Assembly (NCBI GenBank): GCA_947247005.1
Contig: OX365962.1
Location: 1,771,201 to 1,835,200, forward strand
Length of the DNA stretch: 64,000 nucleotides
Origin: Spisula solida
Taxonomy: Eukaryota; Mollusca; Bivalvia; Venerida; Mactridae
Direction: 5' to 3'
The notes beneath the pieces were generated by a model. It saw only the letters and a program-made list of their open reading frames with translations, had not been told where the DNA came from and ran no database searches. Shown here piece by piece: positions 45,366-56,116 of the stretch (the stretch's first letter is position 1; each line of letters begins with the position of its first letter). Position numbers and translations under genes: made by a program.

Positions 45366-45469
45366 CGTTTTCTGTTACATTCTCTAGCGAATGCTAACTT
45401 CTGCTCCAGCTGTTCCTGACGTCTGGCAAGTGTAGCCGCGTACCTTTGCATCGTGTCCGTATAGGAATC
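45366..45469 (-). CDS. Met-Gly-Cys coiled-coil protein, exon 3 (main entry)
   Basis: Four minus exons (51029-50912, 48484-48372, 45469-45366, 44613-44502) join with matching phases (1, 0, 2) into a 148-residue protein. This exon has acceptor CCTTTACAG and a GTTAGT donor. It encodes the coiled coil: YTDTMQRYAATLARRQEQLE and QKLAFARECNRK, with hydrophobics at heptad spacing. Exon 1 begins Met-Gly-Cys, followed by a short hydrophobic then Arg-rich segment, which suggests possible N-myristoylation/palmitoylation and membrane attachment. Exon 2 has LDDRVPTSFRGLTPRPGSN followed by Gln-Cys-Asp. The R-P-x(n)-C-D block before a coil recalls the C-terminal part of tektin-like ciliary proteins, but this is weak. 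I do not recognise the protein with confidence. Confidence 0.72.
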
Positions 45470-45502
45470 CTGTAAAGGAATCAATTCATATTGTATTAGA
45501 TT

Positions 45503-45570
45503 GCGGCGATAGCTCAATGGTAACGCACTGGGCTGTAAATCCAGAGGTCGTGGTTTTAATCCTATAACTA
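45503..45570 (+). other. tRNA-like sequence (GTA anticodon-like loop)
   Basis: GCGGCGATAGCTCAATGG, then CTGGGCTGTAAATCCAG, which can form an anticodon arm with a GTA triplet, and a decayed B box (GTGGTTTTAATCC). A related sequence lacking the anticodon arm lies at 62180-62245. Likely a tRNA-derived repeat or pseudogene within an intron. Confidence 0.5.
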
Positions 45571-45700
45571 ACGCTTTATAGATATGGTATATTTTTTATT
45601 TACTTAAATATTCTAATTCTATTTAATGTTGCTTCAACAAAAGGCAAAATTCACAAATGGCTCAAGTTGGCCCTGTGTTTTTTGTAAAAAAACCCGTATG

Positions 45701-45835
45701 CCTCTGAAGCTCAGTGGTTAGAGTGCTTGTCCTCTAATCGGGCGACCCGGATTCAAATACAGGTGGAGGCACTCATATGCCTGCCGTATTTCAGCAGAAA
45801 GCTGAATGAAGGATAAAGGCTATGCTCAGAATTTT
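45701..45835 (+). mobile_element. SINE1, uninterrupted copy
   Basis: CCTCTGAAGCTCAGTGG, ATTCAAATACAGGTGGAGGC, ATTTCAGCAGAAAGCTGAA and ATAAAGGCTATGCTC appear in the same order as at 3001-3400, without the M1 insertion. Useful as the empty-site control. Confidence 0.85.
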
Positions 45836-46049
45836 AAAAAAATCTATCATTTCAAACGATAAAGCATTACTATCCTATAATTCCTTGTAATCGACAGACA
45901 AATCCACTGAAAATAAGCGTCATATTTACTATTTAGCAAACATTGCATTTTTAGCAATTTTAGCCATTTTCATGACGACCCATGACGTACAATCTTCCGA
46001 AAGAGTATGCTGATATTCTTTCCACACTTTCATATTTTGTATATACGTA

Positions 46050-47060
46050 GGGTGTTCCAGAAATAATAGGACTTTTTTGATAGCAGCGCGGTAAATGAGA
46101 AATTTAGAAAACTAACTTAATTGCTGTAAATAAAATTTCATCTATCACTGACAAGCACGCGAATTACTAAAGCAATTGGTTGAACAATAGAAATTCTATT
46201 AAACATTAAATAAACCATGTACCAAGGAGGCGGGTCGCGCCATGACGTTATGATGACGTCGCCTTTCAAACACAGTATTTTAACCGACATACATCCTAAG
46301 TAATATTTATATATTGTCACCCTGACTTTCAAACAGATCTGATGAAACTGTCCACATTTTTTATATAAATCTCTGTACCTCTGTTCCAAAAAAATGAGTA
46401 ACAGTGATGTAAGAAATTGCTCTAACCTTGAAGCGTCTATCAGTGTACGAACGGTGTCTATCAACGTCAAACTACGTTTTCTGTGACTTGACCTGTGTTC
46501 ACTTGTTAGTTCATACCTCCGCCACCTGCGAACAATTTGTGCCAACAGAACACGAATAGATGCTGGATGCCATAACATTTTGCTTATTTGATTGTTTAAA
46601 TGGTTGGCATTGTTTTTTTTTCCAATTTATGACATAATTTAACAATAGCGCAATTTCTAGTGTTTGACGTTGACGTCGTTTCGTCCATGACGCGCTTAGA
46701 TGTATACTTTTGTCTACTCAGTCGTGATCATAAACTAACAGCGATTGCTTCGTAAGTTTACATGCACACGTCAGTAACATCAAGATAACGCCACATAGTT
46801 TGCCAATATTATTTATTCAGTGGTTACTGAGATATTCACGTGTTTTGTATGGTCAATAATGAAAAATTACAGTGTGACCCGCCTGTGTGTAACATGGTTT
46901 CTATGACAACGCTTTGTATAAGCATCACCAACAACAACGAAAATATGTTGCTGCCAGTATATAAATCATGAACGACTACACATATGAAATAAATTTCATT
47001 AAAATGTAAGTGTTGAGTAAGAAGTTATGCGAAAAGTCCTATTATTTCTGGAACACGGGT
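46050..47060. mobile_element. Tc1/mariner-like element of about 1 kb
   Basis: Inverted ends share GTGTTCCAGAAATAATAGG plus ACTTTT and are flanked by TA. A minus frame of 146 codons inside (46138-46578) begins with ATG and is Arg-rich (VRRWRRYELTSEHRSSHRKR). It shows no recognisable transposase motif, so the element is probably non-autonomous. It lies in an intron of the coiled-coil gene. Confidence 0.7.
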
Positions 47061-47216
47061 TATGTAAAAGTATAAAAGTGTAGAATGACTGTCATCAAAT
47101 TTTTGAGAAGATTTTAAGTCCGGAATCTTCAAGTCTCGTTCAACAGAGTATTCTTCACCCGTGGGTGGGAATCGTCACGAAAGTGGTTAAAGAATGTCAT
47201 TTTTGCTAATAAACAT

Positions 47217-48147
47217 CACAGGTAACTGTATCATTAATAAACAGTTAAATTTAGAATTCTTATACAAGGTATATTTCCCGGAGAAGTGATCGTACAGTCA
47301 CTGGGTGTATTTTGTTTTTTTATAATTTAAAGCATTTACGGCATTATTCATCTATTTAAAGCTGTGGGTGATCAAAAACATCTTTGTGAATCGAAAGCAT
47401 TCGAAAACATGCTTAAATTTACCTTCGTACGATATAATTCATTGTTTAAACTTTGATTTTATTTTTCGAGGGCGTAAAACGCTGTAGGAACGACTGTAGT
47501 GGTTTTTAGTGTGTCTGACGGGTATTTAGAACGTATTTTATAACGGTCGTTTTCATTGGCGTAGTATACATCGTTTGTACGCTGGTTACCAAGTCCTGGG
47601 AAATCCCAATGAAATCAACCAATGAAAATCGTTGTTACAAAAAGGAAATCACGCGCATCATTCGGAACGTTCGGAGAAACATGGAGTCATTTTGACATTT
47701 AAATATGCAAACGATTCGTTTTTCGGCTTACACGTATACATTCACTGAAGTGAACATGTGTCAACCAGGTAAATCTGTTCCAACTTTTTCGTTCTTTAAT
47801 TTTACCGCATTATTATGTTTCTACACAACGGTAAATTCGACATATGTTGGTGATTTCCTCAATATTTCCGTGTTTTTGTTTTTATTGAGTCCACCCTAGT
47901 TGGTCACCGGGAAAGGTATTTATGGTATAACTGTTTAACTACTTGACCAATTTCGATGGGATTTCGCATGAAAGTAGTTATAGTCATGTTTTTTACGAAT
48001 ATAATTACTTTATGAAGATATCGAAAGCCAATTCTTGTTTTTGATACCTGGTCAATTCATGGAAATACACCTTGTATAAGAATTCTAAATTTAACAAAAA
48101 AAAATTTTGTTTTTAGGTACTGTTTATTAATGATACAGTTACCTGTG
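47217..48147. mobile_element. E-family element, full copy with 8-bp target duplication
   Basis: Perfect 29-bp ends begin CACAGGTAACTGTATCATTA, and a second inverted block (TTAGAATTCTTATACAAGG) lies just inside. Both sides carry ATAAACAT (47209-47216 and 48148-48155), an 8-bp target duplication as made by hAT-type transposases. There are 931 bp with no intact transposase. The right-hand part is homologous, inverted, to 30165-30480 and 52255-52560. Confidence 0.9.
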
Positions 48148-48229
48148 ATAAACATGACAAATATTCGTAAAATTTATCATCCGATATTACGAAAGACATT
48201 TGGGCTAGAGAAGGAGACACTAAACATTC

Positions 48230-48325
48230 AACCTAACTCTTCAACATTCAACCTAACTCATCAACATTCAACCTAACTCATCAACATTCAACCTAACTCA
48301 TCAACATTCAACCTAACTCATAAAC
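48230..48325. repeat. 20-bp tandem repeat, 5 copies
   Basis: The unit TCAACATTCAACCTAACTCA repeats about five times, 50 bp before the donor of coiled-coil exon 2 (on the minus strand, just inside the intron). Confidence 0.9.
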
Positions 48326-48371
48326 AGACATGATGATGAGCATGATTGATATATCATGATTTGATACTTAC

Positions 48372-48484
48372 ACACTGGTTGGATCCTGGACGCGGGGTGA
48401 GCCCACGGAATGATGTTGGAACTCTATCATCAAGAGCTAGGTTGAAGGATATACCACTTCTAGTAACTCTCATAATAGTTCCAT
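48372..48484 (-). CDS. Met-Gly-Cys coiled-coil protein, exon 2
   Basis: Acceptor ATTTGTTTAACAG and donor GTAAGT. Two bases complete the Asp codon split at 50912, then 37 codons (GTIMRVTRSGISFNLALDD, RVPTSFRGLTPRPGSNQC) end in phase 0. The acceptor's upstream T-rich tract is made by a (TTA)n microsatellite that begins about 15 bp away. Confidence 0.72.
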
Positions 48485-48495
48485 CTGTTAAACAA

Positions 48496-48498
<3 letters not shown>

Positions 48499-48584
<86 letters not shown>

Positions 48585-48640
48585 GTAATAATAATAATAA
48601 TAATAATGATGATGATGATAATAATAATAATAAAGCTTTA
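48499..48640. repeat. (TAA/TTA)n microsatellite
   Basis: About 45 trinucleotide units, interrupted by TGATGATGATGA near 48607. It directly adjoins the acceptor of coiled-coil exon 2. Confidence 0.97.
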
Positions 48641-48730
48641 TTTAAAGAGGCAACACAGTTGGGTAATGCCCAGTGTTCCCTGTGAGCCTCATTATGCATT
48701 TACAAATATGTACAGATATTCATAATAATA
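48633..48730 (+). repeat. Possible retroelement 3' tail
   Basis: AAAGCTTTATTTAAAGAGGC, then AACACAGTTGGGTAATGCCC, CTGTGAGCCTCATTATGC. Because it directly follows the TAA microsatellite, it looks like a LINE/SINE end from which the microsatellite grew. Only one copy in this window. Confidence 0.4.
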
Positions 48731-48969
48731 ATAATCATGTTAATACGTGTAGCACTAGCATTTAGTGTAATTTTTATCGAAAATAGAATGAAACTACCAA
48801 ACACGAATGTATATTCATTAAAATACGACGTTTCGCCCAGTAGGCTTCTCCAGGTAAGACGTTACGTAGTAAATGTAGCGCAAAATACATATGAATAAAT
48901 ATTAACAACGTTTCATATATTGAAATGTAAAGAACAACAATAATAATACATAATATACAGTACATGTAT

Positions 48970-50245
48970 AACCTCTATAAAGCAACACCTAATAGGAGCT
49001 ACAAAAGGTGGTCGTAATTAAGAGGTAGTAGCTATCCGATGTAAGATTTGAAGGAAAAGGGGCTAGTGAAAAGATGAATGTTTATATGAGGTAGTTGCTA
49101 CACAGTGGTCGCTCTAGAGAGGTTTTTTTTGTGTGTAATTTTTATAATATAATACAGTCAGGTCGCGATACAACGACGCTGTTTGTTTACGAGCAAAATA
49201 TCACCTATTGAATTGATACAAGTGGCGTTTTGAAACATTTGTCCCATAAAATGGTGTCTAAGTATATCAAGACGTGACTGTCTACTCACATTGTGATAAG
49301 GGTAAAAAAATCAATATTCATGTCCGTCCGTCTTACGTTACCAGAACAAAACCGTAAGAAAACGTTATAAAAAGTATTAAAACATCATCCAATCCGATGC
49401 TAAATTCCGAGATATTCATGCAATACATTATGTATGCATTCAGTTAGAACAGACCACGTGGTATGTGACGTTATTTTAGACCTATCTAATCGTCGACACA
49501 AGCCACACAACTTAATATTTTTCATGTAAAGGTCAAACATCAGCCCGAAACAGATTAAACTGCCTGGATAGCAATCGAGTCGGTTTCGGGCAAAACCTGT
49601 GATCTTTTGCACAAAAATATGACGTGGCGTGAATAGTACTCATTTTCGATTTGAGCGTTGAGGATGTCTCGTTAAATTTATCAAAGAACCGTACAATAGT
49701 TACGTTAGTTGCTATGATGACATATGTTTACTTGCGTTCTTAGCCAAATAAGATACGTCACATACCACATGGTATGTCCACACTGTATGTATAGGTTAGA
49801 GTTTGTAAAAACGATTCTAGGAGTTTGTCCATATTGGCTTTGACATAGCGTCGTCTTTTCCCAGGTAACTGATTATAAGCCCTATTGACAGAAACCAAAG
49901 TGGCAACAATAACATGGAACTATTATCTCTTTGTTATTCCCTTTGCTAGGCCAAAAATGTCAAAACACGGATCGCAATCTGTTATCAAAGGATTTAATGC
50001 GGCACAAACATATTAGCGAGGTTGTGCTTTTCAGCGCTTAGACTTCAAATTTTGAAGCAATCTTTATTCGTTTACACATGTAACGTTAATATGTTTTATG
50101 ACAATACAATCAGTCCATCTTACCGAGTAATAAATTTGCAAACTATTCACAAGTAAACTTTGCTGACCTTTATCAAATTTTTAGCAGTATATAAACATCC
50201 GGGCAAGTCCGATTATTTATTTATTTTTATAAACTTTATATTTTG
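48970..50245. other. Large intron, nothing recognised
   Basis: Part of the first intron of the coiled-coil gene. No exon, tandem repeat or mobile element was recognised here. Confidence 0.4.
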
Positions 50246-50253
50246 TATTTAGC

Positions 50254-50456
50254 TATAATCCAATTAGGACGCAGAGGGTCGAATCCACTATAACGATGTA
50301 AAACCGATTAGTAAGGCTTATACTACATACAAACAACTAAATTTCAATGCTAAACTAACATACTATATTTGCTCTACCTGTTCAAACAATGTATTTAATC
50401 TTTTTGCGTACACATAAACTGCAACGTCACTGTCACAATATCTTAACTGGACTGTA
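50254..50456 (+). mobile_element. D-family TIR element, copy 2
   Basis: Diverged left end (TATAATCCAATTAGGA), internal GGTCGAATCCACTATAACGA and TGCTAAACTAACATACTA, right end TATCTTAACTGGACTGTA. A left mariner-type end (CAGGGTGTCTCAAAATGTAA) at 50491 follows without a visible partner. Confidence 0.75.
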
Positions 50457-50911
50457 CATGTATTTCATTATTAGGATGAAGCCAGCATATACAGGGTGTC
50501 TCAAAATGTAAGGCTGTTTGTTGAAGACATAGTTGTGAATCATTAATCTTTATCTTTTAATGAGACTATGATCGACCATCAATTTATGATTTCTTCTCGT
50601 ACTGTACATCTCCCATCTCGATTTATATTTGCTAATTACCGGTAGGCTAATGTTATAGCCATTCAATAAGCAGACATGTATCGTCGAGCATCCTGTTTAT
50701 TGCAGTTTTAATAAACTTAGGAACCAAACACCGAACTGTCCATGTTTTGACATTGTTCATTCTAATTATTAATTATAGACATACATTTTGCTTGTTCGCA
50801 TGTTTATGAAATCTAATATGAGAATACCAGTACTGTTTACGTATATTTCATGACGATTACTGTTGAACACATTAGTAGTTAATATTTTATATAATAATAG
50901 TAATTAAGTAC

Positions 50912-51029
50912 CTCCAGTCTTGGTTGCATTGGGTCTTGCGGTTCTACCATGCCTCTGCCTCCCAGCTTGATCCATATGACGCCGCCACCTCTTGGCCACC
51001 CAAAATACAGCACCAGAAAAACAGCCCAT
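50912..51029 (-). CDS. Met-Gly-Cys coiled-coil protein, exon 1
   Basis: The start was chosen at 51029 because GCAGCCATGG is a near-ideal initiation context, it is the first in-frame ATG, and an in-frame TGA lies 75 bases upstream. It runs 39 codons plus one base to a weak GTACTT donor. It encodes MGCFSGAVFWVAKRWRRHMD, then a basic, polar stretch. Met-Gly-Cys at the N-terminus is compatible with dual acylation. The weak donor is the least certain point of this gene model. Confidence 0.6.
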
Positions 51030-51089
51030 GGCTGCTTCTTGTGCTGATCGTGTCGACCAAACTGATTGTCCCCTAGACAACGACGTCGT

Positions 51090-51135
51090 TGACGTCACTA
51101 TTCAATGACGTCATAACGTCATCAATATGACGTCA
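51090..51135. promoter_or_regulatory. Cluster of three CRE sites
   Basis: TGACGTCA occurs exactly at 51090-51097, 51106-51113 and 51128-51135, in 46 bp. This is 61-106 bp upstream of the coiled-coil gene's ATG. TGACGTCA is the CREB/ATF core. A promoter role is inferred from position. Confidence 0.55.
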
Positions 51136-51276
51136 TAACGCCATAAATTATACGACGTCCGATGCGTTTTATCAGCATGAGAACGTCTGTCGAGAGTATG
51201 TTGAGTAAAACCGAGTTTTCTTTGGTTTTATTCACAAGCATAAACAAAGACCTAAACTTTGCAATAAATATCTGCT

Positions 51277-51650
51277 TCCTATAGCAATACCACGTGGCTT
51301 TTGGCTACAGTAACTAGTAGAACTTTGTAATCATTGGAACATAAATATAGCCATAAGTATTTTATTTCTTCATCGATTTCTATAAAATATACACAACGCT
51401 AAGGGGGGGGGGGGGGGGGAGTATTTGCTTTCCGTGACATATAATATCTTTTTCAGCAGCTTTACCGATTTTTCCATTGGCCTGTGAAACCTACAGGTAA
51501 TAAAAAAAACGGCACAACCGCTGAAAAAGATTTTATATTTCATGGAAAACAAATAATTGTCACCTTAGCGTGGCATATATCTCATAGAAGTCTATACCGA
51601 AATAAAATACTTATAGCTATTTTATTTTTCAATGTTTACAAAGTTAGTTT
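51277..51650. mobile_element. K-family palindromic element, copy 2 (truncated)
   Basis: It starts TAGCAATACCACGTGGCTTT and continues as at 9657-10077. It carries a G homopolymer of about 15 (51405-51419) and loses the outer right arm after TTTTTCAATGTTTACAAA. Confidence 0.85.
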
Positions 51651-52254
51651 AGACCAGTTGAGGTAAAAATAGCGGATAGCGGTTTCGGAGGACCATTCGT
51701 ACTGTAAGCAAAATGTCCCAGGTTCAATCCGGTCAGACTGCACAGTTTTCTTACCCTGTGCTAGAAGTAAGTATGAAAGCGCAAGTCGTGTGGATTACTG
51801 TTCACATATATATCGCACATGTTTATAACAGTATATATCTATATGTATCTATACACGTGACCTCTACATGGTCACAGGGTCCCTATTGGAGTATCCCATC
51901 GGCTTACACCGCTTGACGTATTTTCAACAGGCATAACATTATTTTGGACTGAACCTATTACATCGTACGAGTTATATTACTAGTAGGCCTACATGTATCA
52001 TATTGGAAGTCCGAATTATTCTACTCCTGGGCGAACGAACCCATTTTTCGTTTCTCGGGGTGTTTAAAAAGCTACGTTTCTTAGACAGTAACTATTGTCC
52101 CGATCAGACTTACATTTTATTTTTGCCCAAGTCGTTTCAGTGACGTCACGAACATCTATATATACATATATAACTTTTAGAAACTCAAGTACTAACCATA
52201 GACAACAATCCCTTCATTGAATGTGTTGAAGAGTTCACATATCTTGGTCACATG

Positions 52255-52840
52255 TAACTGTATGGTTAATAAAGAGTAAACACAAACAAACTATTTTTTT
52301 TTAAATTTATAATATCTTAGAAAGGTGCATTTGTACTAAAGATGTCAGATTTTCATGGTATCAAAAACAAGTACATTTGTACTGGCTTTCGATATCTTCA
52401 TAAAGTAACTACATTCATAGACAACATTGTTAGAAATACCTACAAGCAAAAAACCCCATCGAAATATATCAAATAGCTAAAAAGTTATACCATGAAATGT
52501 ATACCACGATGTCCAGTCATTCACTAAGGTGCATTTAATAGAAACCACGATGTTATTACAAACAAGAAAAAAGAAAGTGTTTGACGCCCTATGAGTTTAT
52601 TTTCTTACTTATGGGCGGATTTTTAAAATATTGGTATCAAATTACAGACAAATGTCTCACGTGTCTGATTATGTAATAATAATTAAAATAACACTAGTAT
52701 TAATGAATTGTTTATTAAAAACAAACTGCACCTCAGTGACTGTGTGGTCGATTTGACGCGTTACAAACCTTTCTGAGATACAAGTATCATAAATTTTATA
52801 AAAAAACATTTTTTGTTTACTCTTTTTATATTACTGATAC
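52255..52840. mobile_element. E-family element, copy 3
   Basis: Left TAACTGTATGGTTAATAAAG, interior TAGAAAGGTGCATTTGTACT and CATAGACAACATTGTTAGAA as at 30165-30480, and a right end with TTACTGATACAGT. More diverged than the 47217 copy. Confidence 0.75.
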
Positions 52841-52849
52841 AGTACGGCC

Positions 52850-53390
52850 TACGGCCTTCGTGGTTAATTCCTGTAGTAGACGCGTCAGAACTCCAAACCA
52901 TTGTATAACAGCCGGTATACAACGGTTTTCATAGTTTATTTCGATTCTAACATGATTTAAACCCGGAATTATATAAAAAGCCAGTGTTATTTTGCGAGAT
53001 CTATGTTGCTTAGGTACTTTTTGACGGCTGTTACGATTATCTTTATCACCCCCGGTATAACTATACTTCAAACAATAATCAAAATATGAAATAAGATGAA
53101 AATCTGTTCAACATCATAGATATTTATTTAATTAAATATCATTTAAGTATTCCTTACTAACAAATAGTCTAAAATACGCAAAAACATTTACAACGATAAT
53201 AATACAATATCACGTGATTTCATTAATAAATTTCCCGACGTGTAAAAAAGAACAGCCGAGTCGAAAGTACACAAAAATGTAGTTCAAATTACCATTGTAC
53301 ATCGACCGATATACTATGATTTGCTCTTTGTCTATAAAGGCAAAATCGCCGGTTGTGTTAGAATTCTTAAATATAAAACATTTGCTCCAT
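52850..53390. other. No supported gene
   Basis: AT-rich DNA; a minus frame at 52826-53071 has no domain or splice support. Confidence 0.35.
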
Positions 53391-53400
53391 TATGAATTAG

Positions 53401-53628
53401 AACCGCCTCCTCGATAACCTAGTGGTTAAGCGTTCGCGTCGAGTGCGGGAGGTCTCGGGTTCGAAATAAAAATGGTACCAGGAATTCCCTTGCTAGACGC
53501 TCGGCATAAAAGGGAAACTGGCTTCTCTTCTCTCATACCCTCGTGGCGATGGATTACATCAGGAATGAGGTGTCGAGAGTGATTAATATAAGTTGGAAAA
53601 ACTTGTTTCACAATCGACCTTAAATAAA
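53401..53628 (+). mobile_element. SINE2, copy 3
   Basis: CGCCTCCTCGATAACCTAG head and CGGGTTCGAAATAAAAATGG, missing the CCAAGGCCG...AAAGACG segment. The tail is TTTCACAATCGACCTTAAAT. Confidence 0.9.
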
Positions 53629-54163
53629 TAAGTATGCACTAATTAGAATGTTCAAAGCAATATGAAGAAGGGTTTTACAATAACTGCCTGTGCAAAAACG
53701 TGATACATGCATATACACGTCTGCCCTTATATCGAGACAATCGGATGAAAACAGAGTACCATATCTACCAAAATATATAAAACATTTTTTATTAAAGTGA
53801 TATTCCATAATTTTAAGTGCTTGTCAATATGCATTCAAACTACAGTTATTTTTGTTAGTTTTAAAATATTTCAAATTGTGATTTATCTTTTCAGCTTGCA
53901 GCTTTAACACATTATGTTCTGTTCTGTTCTGTTCTATTCTGATATATGTTCGGATATGTTATAGTGCAGAGAATTTGACACGTCTCTCGAACTTCTATTA
54001 CCATAATTTCACAGCTGATTTATAGTCTATATTTATAACCCCGGTTGTATGTTTTCATAAGCGGGGAGTATCACGAAGACGCACGAGGTGTAATATCAAC
54101 ACAAATCTAAAAGACAAATATTGCACGATTTGCTCGCGGAAATTTATATATTCAGCGCATTAA

Positions 54164-55757
54164 AACCCCTTTCACAATTGTCGTAGGAATTTCTTCGTCG
54201 CACGACGCTTGCGCATCTACGTCGAAATGTACCGACTTGCGTCTGGAAGGGGTAATTTCGTGGAGCTGTCACAATTGTCGTGCGACGGACGTGCGACGGC
54301 TCTACGATGCGTATTAGGGAACTATCGTGCGTCCGTCGCACGACGGACGTACGACGGTCGTGCGATGGTGGCAAGACATAACAATTAACACACGACAGCC
54401 TTACGATGAACAGTTGTCGCACGTCCATCGTACGACCGACGTACGTCCGTCGTACGATCGAAGTACGTCCGTCGTACGACAATAGCATTGTCGAACTATT
54501 AGCTGGTTTCAAAAATAAGTTTCAGCAGCTGGATATATTTAATCAAAACGTCGAACCAAACTCTTCATTTTCGAATAATAATATTTTTAGCAAATAGGAA
54601 CTTGCTAAATACTAGACTGAGTATTAAACTGAACTACATGTATGCATAATCAACATAATAATAAGAATGCATTTTATGGTCCGCTGGTGTCAAACGCGGC
54701 ATGTTTTAGGCGGGGTTTGTTTCGAGATATTTTGGATGTCCACTTGTTATAAAAGAGAGAAGAGTTGATTCCTAATTCAAATCAACGCTTTCTTGTGCAT
54801 AAAATGTTAGAATTATTATTGAATTAATAAATCGTGTTTATAGTCTTTAGATATACTGGTATATTATAACTAAGTATACATTTAAATGTAACTAATTATG
54901 GAATAAAAACATAAATGGTTTTGGACATTTTTATAACCTGCTAAGTGATTGAAGTAGGTTGTTGATATGCATGTATGAGAACATTCAGGCAACTTCGAGA
55001 TCTTAGTTTATTGCTGAATGCATTTGTCATATGTATGTACAATGCAACCTCTCCAGAGCAGCCCTCCACTGAGCAACAACCTCTCTTAAGCAACATAAAC
55101 ATGTTGTTCGAGAAGAAACAATTTAATATGTATACACATTTACCTCTCCAGAGCAACACCATCTGTAATGTTATGTTCTCATTGTGTGTCGCTATAGAGA
55201 GGTTTTATTGTTTCCAAAGTACACATATTTCTCTAAGAATATTATTTTATCTTAAATTTGCACTATAGGGTATGAATTTTGAAAAATTACATATATGTTT
55301 ACGAGCGTCGTACGACGGTCGTGCGATTGACTCCCGGTTGTCGTAGAATAGTTAATATACACAAGACTGTCGTGCGACCATCACACGACCATCGCACGTC
55401 CATCGTACGTCCATCGCACGTCCATCGCACGTCCATCGCACGATAGCGGTGGGATTATAAGTGCCTAGTTTGACCTTATAATCACAAACAAGTCGTGGGT
55501 CCATCCTGCGTCCATCGCACGTCCGTTTTGCGACGACGAAGGGCATCGCACGACGGACCTACGACAATCACCCGTCGTAGAAAATTTTGAACATGTCCAA
55601 AACTCTACGACGAGGGTCCACGATTATATTTTCCGTCGCACGACGGTCGCACGATGCAGAAATTTCTTAAGTCCGTCGTGCGACGGACGCACGATAGTCC
55701 CCAAATTTGCATCGTAGACCCGTCGCACGTCCGTCGTACGACAATTGTGAAAGGGGT
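54164..55757. mobile_element. P element: TTAA-flanked foldback with CGTCGTACG motifs
   Basis: The ends are ACCCCTTTCACAATTGTCGT and its inverted copy, flanked by TTAA on each side (54160-54163 and 55758-55761). The outer about 350 bp of each side is packed with palindromic CGTCGCACGAC / CGTCGTACGAC motifs. The centre (54500-55280) is ordinary AT-rich DNA with no recognised protein. The TTAA target suggests a piggyBac-type mobiliser. Confidence 0.85.
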
Positions 55758-55763
55758 TTAACC

Positions 55764-56116
55764 TACAGATAACTGTATCATTAATGAAGATTAAAAACAA
55801 ATTAAAAATTTTTTTTGGTCAAATTTATATATTCATACATGTATATGATTAATTAATTTTAAAAACATTTTTTTACTCTTAATCAATGATACAGTTATAG
55901 TCCAGTCAGGATAAATATCCAGTGACGCAGCGGTCGAGTCCACTATAACGGTGTAAAACCAATTATAAAGGCTTTTACTGTACAAACAACTATAATTTCA
56001 ATGCTAAACTAACATACTAAACTTCGCTCTACCTGTTTAGACAACGGTTGTGATTTTTTGCGTACACATAAATTGCAACGTCACTGTCACAATATCCTAA
56101 CTGGACTATACCTGTG
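55764..56116. mobile_element. E-family element, nested copy
   Basis: About 140 bp of E sequence (TACAGATAACTGTATCATTA left, GATACAGTTA...CCTGTG right), split by D at a TA near its right end. The right flank is AATTAACC. The left flank is the matching CATTAA...CC, now split by P, giving an 8-bp duplication with one mismatch. Confidence 0.8.
55898..56108 (+). mobile_element. D-family TIR element, complete copy
   Basis: The ends are TAGTCCAGTCAGGATA and TATCCTAACTGGACTA, flanked by TA (55896-55897, 56109-56110). 211 bp, non-coding. Reference copy for 3565-3690 and 50254-50456. Confidence 0.9.

Noticed and set aside
46138..46578. 146-codon minus frame inside the 1-kb mariner-like element as a transposase
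   Set aside because: No helix-turn-helix or DDE/D signature is visible; kept as a frame without function.
51713..51916. Possible two-exon mini-gene (ATG...GTAAGT, then TCACAG...TGA)
   Set aside because: The first exon overlaps a tRNA-like B box (CCCAGGTTCAATCCGG) and the product would be only 30 residues. More likely a SINE head with chance splice signals.
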